From: Sandaracinaceae bacterium
GTDB taxonomy: Bacteria; Myxococcota_A; Polyangia; Polyangiales; Sandaracinaceae
Length of the DNA stretch: 64,000 nucleotides
Direction of reading: 5' to 3'
NCBI GenBank assembly: GCA_019637095.1
Contig: JAHBWG010000041.1
Coordinates: 21,500-85,499 of the forward strand
In this document: positions 8,669 through 16,328 of the stretch, piece after piece
Numbering within the stretch: position 1 is the stretch's first letter
Layout of the letters: each line of letters begins with the position of its first letter
Notes under the pieces: model-generated
The model's database searches: none
Told to the model about the DNA's origin: nothing
The model's input: the letters and a program-made list of their open reading frames with translations, nothing else
Made by a program: the position numbers and the translations under genes

Positions 8669-10057
8669 TCACTCCACGACGTCCACGCGGCGGACCCAGA
8701 GCTCGCTGCCATCCCACCAGCCGACGAGGAACCCGTGGTCGTCGCTGCCGACCCGGCAGTTGGTCATGCTGCCGCGGAACGACGAGGAGACGACCGTGGT
8801 CGCGGCGCCGCGCGGGCGTCCGTCGGGGCCCACGAGCCGGAACAGGACGTGGCTGTCCTCGCGACTCCCCGGCTCGCCACCGGGGACGCCCCAGCACACG
8901 CCAGCGAGCCCGAACTTGTTCGAGCCGACGACGTCGATCGCGTCGTGATGGTAGGCCTCTCCCATCTCGGGGCCCGCGGCGCCGATGTCGCGCGGACCGG
9001 CCACGGAGCGCAGCGCGAAGGGATCGTAGACCTCGACCTCCACGCGATGGTCGCGCACGAACGCCACGATCGCGAAGTCGCGCAGGGCGGCCATGGCCCC
9101 GTCCTGGGCCCGCCGGCTCCCGAGGGGGACGCGGCCCAGCTCGGCGCCCGTGGGGTCGACGACCACGAGGTCGGCCGGGCCTACCCCGTCTGTGAAGACC
9201 AGCGGGGCGATCGCCGCGCGGCTTCCGAAGCTCGCGGCCGAGAGCGTGTTCGTCGGCGGCGCGCGTGTGTCGACCGCGGCTCGCACCCCCGCGAGCTCGT
9301 CGAAGGGCGTGCTGCGGATCGCGTCCTCGCCTGACGTGAAGCCCAGCCACTGATCGCCGTGCGCGACATACGCGACGTCGGCCGCAGTACCAGGGCCGAT
9401 GGGCAACCAGGGGCTGGCTGCCACGAACGCGCCGTCGAACAGGCGCACGCGCATGAGCATCGTCCGGTCGCTGGTGATCGCTAGGGCCCAGCGACCGGCC
9501 GCCCAACGGAGCGCCTGGGGCAGCGGCACGGCCTCCGGCTCGAAGGGCGGGAGGTCGAGGACGCGCGCTTCGCCGATCCGGCTTCCGTCGGCGGCGAGAT
9601 CGAACACCACGAGGCGATTCACCATGCCCTCGGTCCGCGCGAAGACGCGCGCGACCGCGATCGCCCAACGGCCAGGGCCCCATGCGATCAAGGGCGGCTC
9701 GTGGAGGAGCGACATGCCCTCGTCGCGCGAGGTGACCCGGACGGGGTCGCCCAGCACGCAGCACGGATCGTCCTCGCCGAGGTCGGGCGGCTCGATCCAA
9801 TCGTCGTCGTCGTCGCTGGGTCGTCCGCCGGGGCCAGGGTCCGGCTCGGGCTCGCGGGGCAACGGTGGTCCCGCGTCGCGCGCGCCGGCGTCGGGTCGCG
9901 AGGGTTCACCCGCATCGAAGCCCGGCGGCGTCCCCGCGTCACCGCGCGGCGAGCCTGCGTCCACGGTCGAGCCCGGCGTCCCGTCGAAACCGTGGAGCAG
10001 GTAACAGCCTGGTGAGGCGGTGAGAGACAGCGCGACGAGGAGCGAGGCCGGACGCAT
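8669..10057 (-). CDS. Lipoprotein with disordered Asp/Pro linker and beta-propeller-like body
   Basis: A 462-residue predicted lipoprotein. The ATG at 10057 is chosen because GGGGGAAG precedes it and it gives a signal peptide ending in SLTASPGC; the longer ORF start adds 24 unlikely residues. After the acylated Cys come about 80 residues rich in Gly, Asp, Pro and Ala (repeated DAG motifs, then DDDDDW), typical of myxobacterial surface lipoproteins, and then about 350 residues of repeated WAIAVAR..., RWALAITSDR..., VAYVAHGDQWLGFTSG... blades resembling beta-propeller or FlgD-like sheets. A similar protein is encoded at 41497-42768. Function unknown. The gene lies between the two glpD-end repeats and by eye is less GC-rich than its neighbours. 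Confidence 0.75.
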   Translation of the reverse strand: MRPASLLVALSLTASPGCYLLHGFDGTPGSTVDAGSPRGDAGTPPGFDAGEPSRPDAGARDAGPPLPREPEPDPGPGGRPSDDDDDWIEPPDLGEDDPCCVLGDPVRVTSRDEGMSLLHEPPLIAWGPGRWAIAVARVFARTEGMVNRLVVFDLAADGSRIGEARVLDLPPFEPEAVPLPQALRWAAGRWALAITSDRTMLMRVRLFDGAFVAASPWLPIGPGTAADVAYVAHGDQWLGFTSGEDAIRSTPFDELAGVRAAVDTRAPPTNTLSAASFGSRAAIAPLVFTDGVGPADLVVVDPTGAELGRVPLGSRRAQDGAMAALRDFAIVAFVRDHRVEVEVYDPFALRSVAGPRDIGAAGPEMGEAYHHDAIDVVGSNKFGLAGVCWGVPGGEPGSREDSHVLFRLVGPDGRPRGAATTVVSSSFRGSMTNCRVGSDDHGFLVGWWDGSELWVRRVDVVE

Positions 10058-10129
10058 GGCTTCCCCCAGTGTACCTCCACCCGTCGCCGACCCGCCGGAG
10101 CGCGTGCCCGGGGCCGCGCCTCGGTGCAC

Positions 10130-10215
10130 GGCGTCGAGGGCGGGGGCCGCGGCTCATGCGCGCGCGTCGGCCGCGGGCGTGGCCTCGTCCGCGCCGCGCC
10201 ACGCGCGCGACGCCG
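10130..10215. repeat. Direct repeat copy B, 3' end of glpD
   Basis: Partner of the repeat at 8297-8381. It covers the last 62 bases of glpD including the stop and about 25 bases beyond. Copy B is part of the intact gene, copy A is detached. The interval 8382-10129 holds the lipoprotein gene at 8669-10057 and the N-terminal part of the 8320-8535 ORF. Confidence 0.85.
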
Positions 10216-11854
10216 CGACGACCGCGCGGTAGCGCTCGATCTCGCGCGCCTCGCGCGCGCCGTCCCAGCCCAGGAGCTTCGCCATGCGCGAGGCCACCGC
10301 GGGGAGCGCACCGAGCCCCTGATCGAGGTCGCGGTAGAAGAGCTGCGTGCGCCGCACCATCAGGTCGCACACGGTGGCGGCGAGCTCCTCCTGCACCGAC
10401 CAGTCGACCACGGCGAGGATCTCGGGCCGGCCCTCGACCAGCCGCGCGCGCAGCGCGCGATCCTTGGCGACGAGGTGCGCGAGCTCGAGCGCGCGCATGC
10501 CGTAGGTGTCCGCGAGGTAGCGCGCGACGTCGCTCGGGACGTGCGGGTGTCCCGCCTTCTCGACCTCCTCGGCGACGCGCGCGTGATCGTCGTCCGCGGG
10601 CCAGCCGCGCGCGCCGGGCAGCGGCGCCTTGTCGGTGCGCGCCGGCTCGAGCTCCATCGCGCCATCCGTCAGCTCGAGCAGGCGCACGGCGGTGTCCACC
10701 ACCTCGGCGGCCATGCGGCGGTACGTCGTGAGCTTGCCGCCCGCGATCGTCACGAGGCCATCCGCGCCCACGACGATCGCGTGCTCGCGGCTCACCTTCG
10801 ACTCGCTCAGCTCGCCGTTCGCGTCGGGCGGCGCCATCAGCGGCCGGATCCCCGCCCACGTGCTGATGACGTGCGCGCGCGTCAGCTGGTGCTGCGGGAA
10901 GTAGCTGTTGGCGGCGTCGATCAGGTAGTCGACGTCCTCGGAGGTCGCGGCGACGTCGGCGGGGTCGCCCTCGAAGTCGGTGTCGGTCGTGCCGACGTAG
11001 GTGCGATCGCCCCACGGGATCGCGAAGAGCACGCGCTTGTCCGACGGGTGGAAGCACACGACGGCGTTCGAGAGCGGCAAGACGTCGCGCGCCACGACGA
11101 CGTGCACGCCCTTGGTCGGGCGCAAGAGCGGCCGCGCCTCCGCGTCGCTCATCGCGACCGTCGCGTCGGTCCACGGCCCGGTCGCGTTGACGACCGCGCG
11201 GGCCGCGACCTCGCGCACGGTTCCGTCGAGCCGATCCTCGACGCGCGCGCCCGCGATCCGCCCGTGCTCGTCCCGCAGGAACCCGGTGACCTTCGCCCAC
11301 GTCGCGACCACGGCGCCGTTCTCGACGGCGTCGAGCGCGGTCTCGAGGGTCAGCCTCGCATCGTCGGTCGCGCAGTCGTAGTAGAGCGGGGCGCCCTTGA
11401 GATCGCCGCGGCGGACGGCGGGCTCGACCTCGGCGACCTCCGCGGGCTTGAGGCTGCGCGGGCGCTTGGGCGAGCGGAAGAGCGAGAGCCCCTCGTAGAG
11501 CCGGATGCCCGTGTTGATCATCCAGAGCGGCTTGCGCGCGCCCTTGTAGACGGGGAACAGGAACCCGAGCGGGTTCACGAGGTGCGGCGCCATGTCCTGC
11601 AGGATCCGCCGCTCGGAGACCGACTCGAAGACGAGGCTGAACTCGTACTGCTCGAGGTAGCGCAGCCCGCCGTGGATCAGCTTGCTCGAGCGCGAGCTCG
11701 TGCCGAACGCGACGTCGTCCATGTCGACGCACGCGACGCGCAGGCCGCGGCGCGCGGCGTCCCGAGCGATGCCGGCGCCGGTGATCCCGGCGCCGACGAC
11801 GAGCAGATCGAAGCGCCCGTCGAGGGCGTCCCACATGGCCTGGCGAGTCGGCAT
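10154..11854 (-). CDS. glpD: Glycerol-3-phosphate dehydrogenase (FAD-dependent)
   Basis: Oxidises sn-glycerol 3-phosphate to dihydroxyacetone phosphate at the cytoplasmic membrane and passes electrons to quinone. The 566-residue length is normal for GlpD/GlpA-type enzymes. It shows the FAD-binding motif VVGAGITGAGIARDAARRG near residue 18, the family signature GTSSRSSKLIHGGLRYLE near residue 50, ATGPWTDA, IPWGDRTYVGTTDTDF and IAGGKLTTYRRMA, followed by a helical C-terminal domain. The last 20 residues (SRAWRGADEATPAADARA) are encoded in the duplicated repeat and may be a replaced tail. ATG at 11854. A tetR gene lies 10 bp upstream on the same strand and may control it. Confidence 0.95.
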   Translation of the reverse strand: MPTRQAMWDALDGRFDLLVVGAGITGAGIARDAARRGLRVACVDMDDVAFGTSSRSSKLIHGGLRYLEQYEFSLVFESVSERRILQDMAPHLVNPLGFLFPVYKGARKPLWMINTGIRLYEGLSLFRSPKRPRSLKPAEVAEVEPAVRRGDLKGAPLYYDCATDDARLTLETALDAVENGAVVATWAKVTGFLRDEHGRIAGARVEDRLDGTVREVAARAVVNATGPWTDATVAMSDAEARPLLRPTKGVHVVVARDVLPLSNAVVCFHPSDKRVLFAIPWGDRTYVGTTDTDFEGDPADVAATSEDVDYLIDAANSYFPQHQLTRAHVISTWAGIRPLMAPPDANGELSESKVSREHAIVVGADGLVTIAGGKLTTYRRMAAEVVDTAVRLLELTDGAMELEPARTDKAPLPGARGWPADDDHARVAEEVEKAGHPHVPSDVARYLADTYGMRALELAHLVAKDRALRARLVEGRPEILAVVDWSVQEELAATVCDLMVRRTQLFYRDLDQGLGALPAVASRMAKLLGWDGAREAREIERYRAVVAASRAWRGADEATPAADARA

Positions 11855-11864
11855 GACCCGAGAG

Positions 11865-12416
11865 CTAGCACGCCTCGCGGGCGGCGCGCCGGATCGCGTC
11901 GGCGAGGCGCGGGCTGTGGACCGCGCGCGACAAGAGCGTGGCCCCGACCCACGTGGACAAGAGGCGCATGGCTCGGGCGCGATCGCCGTCGAGCCGCTCG
12001 CTCATCGCGTCGAGGATGGCGCGGACCTCCGCCTCGAACGCGTCGCGCACCTCCGGCTCGGCGCGGGCGACCTCGGCGCCGAGCGCGGGGACGGCGCAGC
12101 CCTCTTCGGGGCGCCGCTGGTGCTCGCGCGAGAGGTAGCGCTCGGACGCGGCGCGCCGCCACGCGTCGCCGCGCAGCGCGGCGAGCCGACCCTCGAACAG
12201 GTTGCGGCGCGACTCGGCGAACGCCGCCTCGAGCGCCGCGCCGAGCAACGCGGCCTTGCTCTCGAAGTGCGCGTAGAAGCCCCCGCGGGTGAGGCCCGCG
12301 TCCGCCATGAGGTCGTCGACGCTCGTGTCGCGGTAGCCGCGACCGCGGAAGAGACGCGAGGCCGCCTCCACGATGCGCGCACGCGAGCGGGCCTTCTGCT
12401 CCGAGGATTCCGGCAT
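11865..12416 (-). CDS. TetR/AcrR-family transcriptional regulator
   Basis: A 183-residue regulator with the N-terminal helix-turn-helix typical of the family: ARIVEAASRLFRGRGYRDTSVDDLMADAGLTRGGFYAHFESKAALL, residues 12-57 of the short form. The effector domain (EEGCAVPALGAEVAR..., WVGATLLSRAV) fits the TetR_C group that begins with CxxPxLxxE. I prefer the ATG at 12416 over one at 12476, because the upstream version puts 20 odd residues ahead of the HTH and would place the start inside an AT-rich palindrome that looks like an operator. It is 10 bp upstream of glpD, probably co-transcribed, and divergent from the VOC protein gene at 12563, which it may repress. Confidence 0.85.
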   Translation of the reverse strand: MPESSEQKARSRARIVEAASRLFRGRGYRDTSVDDLMADAGLTRGGFYAHFESKAALLGAALEAAFAESRRNLFEGRLAALRGDAWRRAASERYLSREHQRRPEEGCAVPALGAEVARAEPEVRDAFEAEVRAILDAMSERLDGDRARAMRLLSTWVGATLLSRAVHSPRLADAIRRAAREAC

Positions 12417-12461
12417 CGCGCCCGAGGATAGCAACTTCCCGATGGCGCGCCGGCCGGCCGA

Positions 12462-12477
12462 TATGTTAGTCGTCATA
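12462..12477. promoter_or_regulatory. AT-rich palindrome, possible TetR operator
   Basis: TATG-TTAGTCGT-CATA, an imperfect inverted repeat in an AT-rich patch in the 146-bp divergent region between tetR (start 12416) and the VOC gene (start 12563). The position suits autoregulation and control of the divergent gene, but the perfect arms are only 4 bp. Confidence 0.25.
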
Positions 12478-12562
12478 CCTCACGGGGCGGCGCAGTCGGT
12501 GGGCGATGCGCTCGCCGCTGCCCCGAGGCCCGCGCCGAGCGCGCAGACGAGAGGAACCGACG

Positions 12563-13318
12563 ATGACCGAACCGACCTACACCCCGGGCATGTTCGTGTG
12601 GCGCGAGCTGAACGTCCCCGACCTCGACAAAGCAAAGGGCTTTTACGGTGAGCTCTTCAATTGGGCCTTCGAGGACGTGCCGATGGGCGACTTCGACTAC
12701 CCGATGATCAAGGCAGGCGATCAGGCGATCGGCGGCATGATGAAGATGGAGGGCGCCGAGCACCCGCCGCACTGGATGAGCTACGTCTCGGTCGAGGACG
12801 TCGACGCGTCGGCGAAGGCCGCCGCCGCGCGCGGCGGCAAGGTCGCGGTCGGCCCGATGGACATCCCCAACGTCGGCCGCTTCGCGGTCGTCGGGGACCC
12901 GGACGGCGCGTGGGTGACGGTGTTCCGCGCGGCGCAGGGCGACCCGGCCCCCGGGCAGATGCCGGGCCTGGGCACGTTCTGCTGGGAGACGCTCAGCGCC
13001 AACGACCTCGCGCGCGCAGAAGCGTTCTACGCCGAGGTCGTCGGTTGGAGCGTCGGGCCTGGGCCCGGCGGCCCGGACAACCACGTGTTCAAGGTGGGCG
13101 AGGTCGCGGTCGCCGACGTGCAGAAGGCGCAGAACATGCCGCCGAGCTGGGCGACCTACGTGGTCGTCGCGAACCTCGCGGACGCGCACGCCAAGCTGAC
13201 GAAGCTCGGCGGCAAGACGTTCCTCGAGCGCTACGACGTCCCCGGCGTCGGCGGCATCGGCTTCTTCGCCGACCCGCAGGGCGCGATGCTCGGCCTGTTC
13301 GAGCCGTCGGCCGGTTGA
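12563..13318 (+). CDS. Two-domain VOC/glyoxalase-fold protein
   Basis: A 251-residue protein made of two vicinal-oxygen-chelate domains in tandem, about residues 5-120 (FVWRELNVPDLDKAKGFYGELF... FAVVGDPDGAWVTVF) and 130-250 (FCWETLSANDLARAEAFYAEVVGWS... FFADPQGAMLGLFEP). This layout is that of the 27/30-kDa antigen Cfp30B and hydroxylase-like VOC proteins; the substrate is not known. GAGGAA a few bases before the ATG at 12563 supports the start; the ORF continues upstream only as non-coding-looking sequence. Divergent from the tetR gene and so a likely regulatory target. It ends just before a cluster of hairpins. Confidence 0.9.
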   Translation: MTEPTYTPGMFVWRELNVPDLDKAKGFYGELFNWAFEDVPMGDFDYPMIKAGDQAIGGMMKMEGAEHPPHWMSYVSVEDVDASAKAAAARGGKVAVGPMDIPNVGRFAVVGDPDGAWVTVFRAAQGDPAPGQMPGLGTFCWETLSANDLARAEAFYAEVVGWSVGPGPGGPDNHVFKVGEVAVADVQKAQNMPPSWATYVVVANLADAHAKLTKLGGKTFLERYDVPGVGGIGFFADPQGAMLGLFEPSAG

Positions 13319-13324
13319 GCTCCC

Positions 13325-13516
13325 GTCTGTCGATGGATCGAGCGCGGACGCGCCCGACGGCGCCGTTCGAGGCCAGGCCATCGCGCAGCGATGGCCGTCG
13401 GCCGAGGGGGCCCCATCGCCCCGCGATGGGGTCGAACGCGGCCCCGCCGCGTTCGGACTGGGGAAGGGGCCCCGCTGCGGCTTTGCCGCAGCGGGGGAGG
13501 GGTGCGAAGCACCCCT
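13325..13516. repeat. Intergenic hairpin array with GTCTGTCGATG end
   Basis: This gap between convergent genes holds five perfect stem-loops, every one with a three-base loop: 13376-13396 (9-bp stem, loop gca), 13411-13431 (9 bp, ccc), 13434-13454 (9 bp, ccc), 13470-13496 (12 bp, CCCCGCTGCGGC, loop ttt) and 13498-13516 (8 bp, loop gaa). The first two share the core CCATCGC/GCGATGG. At its left edge is GTCTGTCGATG (13325-13335), which also ends the inverted-repeat element at 54560-54711. It may be a bidirectional terminator, a MITE-like element or a structured RNA. Confidence 0.8.
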
Positions 13517-13524
13517 CAGCCAAC

Positions 13525-14304
13525 TCAGTGCACGACGATCGAGAGCTGGCCCGGCTGCGAGGCCGCGACGCGGAGCGTCCCGAGGGCCGCCTGGATGCAG
13601 CCCTCGGCCGCGCTCCCCGCCATCTCCGGGGGCAAGGCCACTTGCACGATCCCCTGCGCCGTCCAGCGCAGCGTCAGGTTGACCATGGGCTGATCCACGC
13701 AGCTCAGGATCGCCTCGCGCTGCTGCTGGAGCTGCGCCGAGAGCGCGGCGGTCTCCTGGCCCCCCTGCGCCGCCGTCGGCTCGACCGCGACGCCACCGCC
13801 GTAGCCGGGCGGGGGCGCGCCGCCGCCGCCGACCGCGCCGGTCATCCCCCAGCCGCACGCCGCGCCGTTGCACCCCATCTGGAAGGTGCCCTGGCGCCCG
13901 CAGCCGGCGGCGAGCCGCACGTTGGGCGCCTGGGTGAACTGCTGCTGGATCATCTGCGGCGCGCAGCCGAGCAGCGGCGCGGCCTGCTCGTTCAGCGTCG
14001 GGATGCGGCGCCACTGGCAGTTGCGACCTCGCCGCACACAGTGCAGCCAGTACTCCATCGGCACGGTGCAGCCCGTGACGGTGTAGACACCGGGCTCCTG
14101 CCCGATCTGCATCGGCGTCAGCTGCCCCGGGTGACAGCCGGTGTCGCGCGCGGCGAGGCGGATCAGGCTCTCCTGGTAGCGCTGACCGCGGCCCGCGTCG
14201 CGGACGACGACGGTGTGGCGGCGGCCGCACCCGAGCGCGGCGGTGACGGTGAGCGCGGCGAGGGCGATCATCGCCACCCGCCAAGCGAGGTCCTTCGTAA
14301 TCAT
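13525..14304 (-). CDS. Cys-containing lipoprotein with AgmX-like C-terminus
   Basis: A 259-residue predicted lipoprotein. ATG at 14304 has GAGGAG upstream and gives a lipobox TAALGC. The mature protein has several Cys-bearing segments (RDTGCHPGQLTPMQIG, YTVTGCTVPMEYWLHC, GCGRQGTFQMGCNGAACGWG), a Gly/Pro-rich linker, a short coiled coil (LSAQLQQQREAILSC), and a C-terminal domain (LTLRWTAQGIVQVALP... AAEGCIQAALGTLRV) that resembles the TonB/AgmX-type C-terminal domain found in many myxobacterial envelope proteins. Function unknown. A good sigma-54 promoter candidate lies at 14360-14375. Confidence 0.65.
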   Translation of the reverse strand: MITKDLAWRVAMIALAALTVTAALGCGRRHTVVVRDAGRGQRYQESLIRLAARDTGCHPGQLTPMQIGQEPGVYTVTGCTVPMEYWLHCVRRGRNCQWRRIPTLNEQAAPLLGCAPQMIQQQFTQAPNVRLAAGCGRQGTFQMGCNGAACGWGMTGAVGGGGAPPPGYGGGVAVEPTAAQGGQETAALSAQLQQQREAILSCVDQPMVNLTLRWTAQGIVQVALPPEMAGSAAEGCIQAALGTLRVAASQPGQLSIVVH

Positions 14305-14359
14305 CGGCGTGTGCTCCTCGGCTTCGCGCGACGGTGCGCGCACAGCGTGACCGCCCCCG

Positions 14360-14375
14360 AGCGAAGGTCGTGCCA
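14360..14375 (-). promoter_or_regulatory. Predicted sigma-54 promoter
   Basis: On the minus strand TGGCACGACCTTCGCT matches the -24/-12 consensus TGGCACG-N4-TTGCW in all seven -24 bases and four of five -12 bases, with the required GG-N10-GC spacing. The transcript would start near 14348, about 44 bases before the ATG at 14304. Two sigma-54 activators are encoded in the window (19205-21886 and 54713-56101). Confidence 0.5.
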
Positions 14376-14469
14376 CGGATGATGAGTCTATCACCGTGGT
14401 GTCAGAGGGGGGAGATCGTGGCTCGCCGGGCGTATCCGCGCGTTTCCGATCGTGAACGCGCGGTCGCAC

Positions 14470-15390
14470 TCAGGCGCGGCGGCGGGGCACCGCGCGCAGG
14501 GTGCTTACGAGCCCGTGCCGCGGGGCGAACCCGGTCGCCTCGCGGAAGCGAGCGCCATCGACGGTGCAAGGATACTTGAGGTACTCGATGGCCCCCGCCG
14601 GGATCTCGGGGAAGCCGAGCCGCCCGCGCAGGACCGCGATGAGGGTCTCCGGGAGCGGCACCGCGCTCGCGCCCGCCTCCTCGATCATCACCGAGAGCGG
14701 CACCTCGCCGGGACCGGTGACGTTGAACACGCCGTGGACGCCGGGCGTGAGCGCGTGCTCGAACGCGAGGCCGAGGTCGTCCTCGTGCAGCACTTGCTGC
14801 ATCGGGTCGTAGCCGAGCACCGTGAACACACGCCCGCGGCCGAGGTAGCGGTTGAGGAGCGTCTGCACGGACGGCCCGAGCACGTTCACCGGCCGCAGCA
14901 GCACCGTCTCGACCTCGGGGTGCCGCCAGAGCATCTGCGTCGCGTAGAGATCGGCGGCGACGAGGTCGCTCATCTCGGGGAACGTGCGCGCCGCGGACGG
15001 CGGGTGCTCCTCGGTCACGAACTGCGGCTGATCGGGGAGCGCGCCGTACACCGTCGCGCGGCTCGAGAAGATCATCTTCTTCACGCCGAGCCGCCGCCCG
15101 ACGTCGAACACCTTCGCGCTGCCCTCGAAGTTGATGCGGTGACGCTCCGCCGCGCCGCGCCCGAAGCGGCGCACCATCGCGAGGTGCACGATCGCGCGGG
15201 GGCGCACGCGGCGCACGAGATCCTCGAACCCGCGCTTCTGCACGTCGAGCCGGTGGAGCACGACCCCGGAGCGCAGGCCCTCGTTCGCGTGCAGGTCGAC
15301 CGCGTGCACGGTGTGGCCCCGCTCGGCGAGCCAGCGCACCGCGACCCGGCCGAACGAGCCCGACGCCCCGGTCACGACGACGTCGCTCAA
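14470..15390 (-). CDS. NAD-dependent epimerase/dehydratase-family protein (extended SDR)
   Basis: A 306-residue extended short-chain dehydrogenase. The Rossmann motif VTGASGSFG is at the N-terminus, SSRATVYG supplies the catalytic-Ser region, and LRPVNVLGPS follows. The expected YxxxK is present only as YATQM (in VAADLYATQMLW), so the catalytic lysine is replaced by Met; the protein may bind a nucleotide sugar or act as a regulator rather than a standard epimerase. The start is TTG at 15390, overlapping the TGA of the acyltransferase gene (TTGA), so the pair is translationally coupled. Such epimerase-acyltransferase pairs are frequent in myxobacteria and suggest a role in lipid or envelope modification (inference). 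Confidence 0.8.
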   Translation of the reverse strand: MSDVVVTGASGSFGRVAVRWLAERGHTVHAVDLHANEGLRSGVVLHRLDVQKRGFEDLVRRVRPRAIVHLAMVRRFGRGAAERHRINFEGSAKVFDVGRRLGVKKMIFSSRATVYGALPDQPQFVTEEHPPSAARTFPEMSDLVAADLYATQMLWRHPEVETVLLRPVNVLGPSVQTLLNRYLGRGRVFTVLGYDPMQQVLHEDDLGLAFEHALTPGVHGVFNVTGPGEVPLSVMIEEAGASAVPLPETLIAVLRGRLGFPEIPAGAIEYLKYPCTVDGARFREATGFAPRHGLVSTLRAVPRRRA

Positions 15391-16232
15391 AGGAACACCC
15401 CGCGGCGCTCGGCGAGCCCGCGCGCGATCAGCTCGGAGACGGCGTGCTCGACGCGGCGCACCTCGGGCAGGATCACCTCGTCCTCCTCGTCGCCCGAGCC
15501 CTCGACGCGGATCGGCGCGCCGAAGTGGATGTGCACCTTCACGGGCGCGGGCAGCGGCAGACCCCACGGCACGAGCGGCAGGTACGGCAGGCCGAGCACC
15601 TTCGCGAGCGGCTCGCCGCGCGAGAGGCTCGGGCACATCTCCTCGCCGCCGATGAACGCGAACGGCACGATCGGCGCGCCCGTGCGCATCGCGAGGCGCA
15701 AGAAGCCTTGCGAGAAGCCGAGCACGCGGTAGCGGTCGGCCCAGACGCGCCCGCCGCCGCGCGCGCCCTCCGGGAACACGAGGACGAGCGCCTCCTCCTC
15801 GACGAGCAGCCGCTCCGCGTTCTCCTGGATCCCCGTGAGCTGCCCCATGCGCGTCATGAGCGTGCCGACGACGGGCGTCTCGATGAAGAAGCGCTCGATC
15901 ATCGCGCGGGTCATGCGCGGCGGCTCCTTGTCGAAGAAGAGCGCGCTCGACACGAGCATGCCGTCGTACGCGAGCTGGCCCGAGTGGTTGCCGACGAGCA
16001 GGGCGCGCCCGCCCTCGGGCACGTGCGCGAGGCCGTGCGCCTCGACGCGGAAGTACGTCTCGTGGAACCAGCGCAGGAGCGCGAGCGTGCGGAGCTGGTC
16101 GTCGCGCGAGGCGCCCCAGCGATCGTAGCCGTAGGCGTTGAGCGGAACGCGCAGCCGCGCGTAGCGCTCGCGCAGCGACTCGTCGACCATCCGGTCCAGC
16201 GCGCGCCGGAGCGGCCGCGTCCACGTGCCCAT
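15387..16232 (-). CDS. PlsC-type lysophospholipid acyltransferase-like protein
   Basis: A 281-residue acyltransferase that would move a fatty acyl group onto a lipid acceptor at the membrane. It carries the catalytic NHSGQLAYDG box, corresponding to the NHS(x)n PFD motif of the DAGAT/PlsC-like subgroup, and the PEGARG acceptor/phosphate-binding motif (VLVFPEGARGGGRV), followed by APIVPFAFIGGEE. No strong signal peptide; membrane association would be peripheral. ATG at 16232 is the natural start. It is first in a two-gene operon with the SDR protein and is divergent from the tryptophan dioxygenase gene. Confidence 0.85.
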   Translation of the reverse strand: MGTWTRPLRRALDRMVDESLRERYARLRVPLNAYGYDRWGASRDDQLRTLALLRWFHETYFRVEAHGLAHVPEGGRALLVGNHSGQLAYDGMLVSSALFFDKEPPRMTRAMIERFFIETPVVGTLMTRMGQLTGIQENAERLLVEEEALVLVFPEGARGGGRVWADRYRVLGFSQGFLRLAMRTGAPIVPFAFIGGEEMCPSLSRGEPLAKVLGLPYLPLVPWGLPLPAPVKVHIHFGAPIRVEGSGDEEDEVILPEVRRVEHAVSELIARGLAERRGVFL

Positions 16233-16328
16233 CGCGCCGACTATAGAGCACCGCGGCGCGGGCTCGCGGCAAGAACTCACACCCCGCGCTCGACAGGGCG
16301 GCGCGACAGCCCGCAGAGTGCGCACGCG

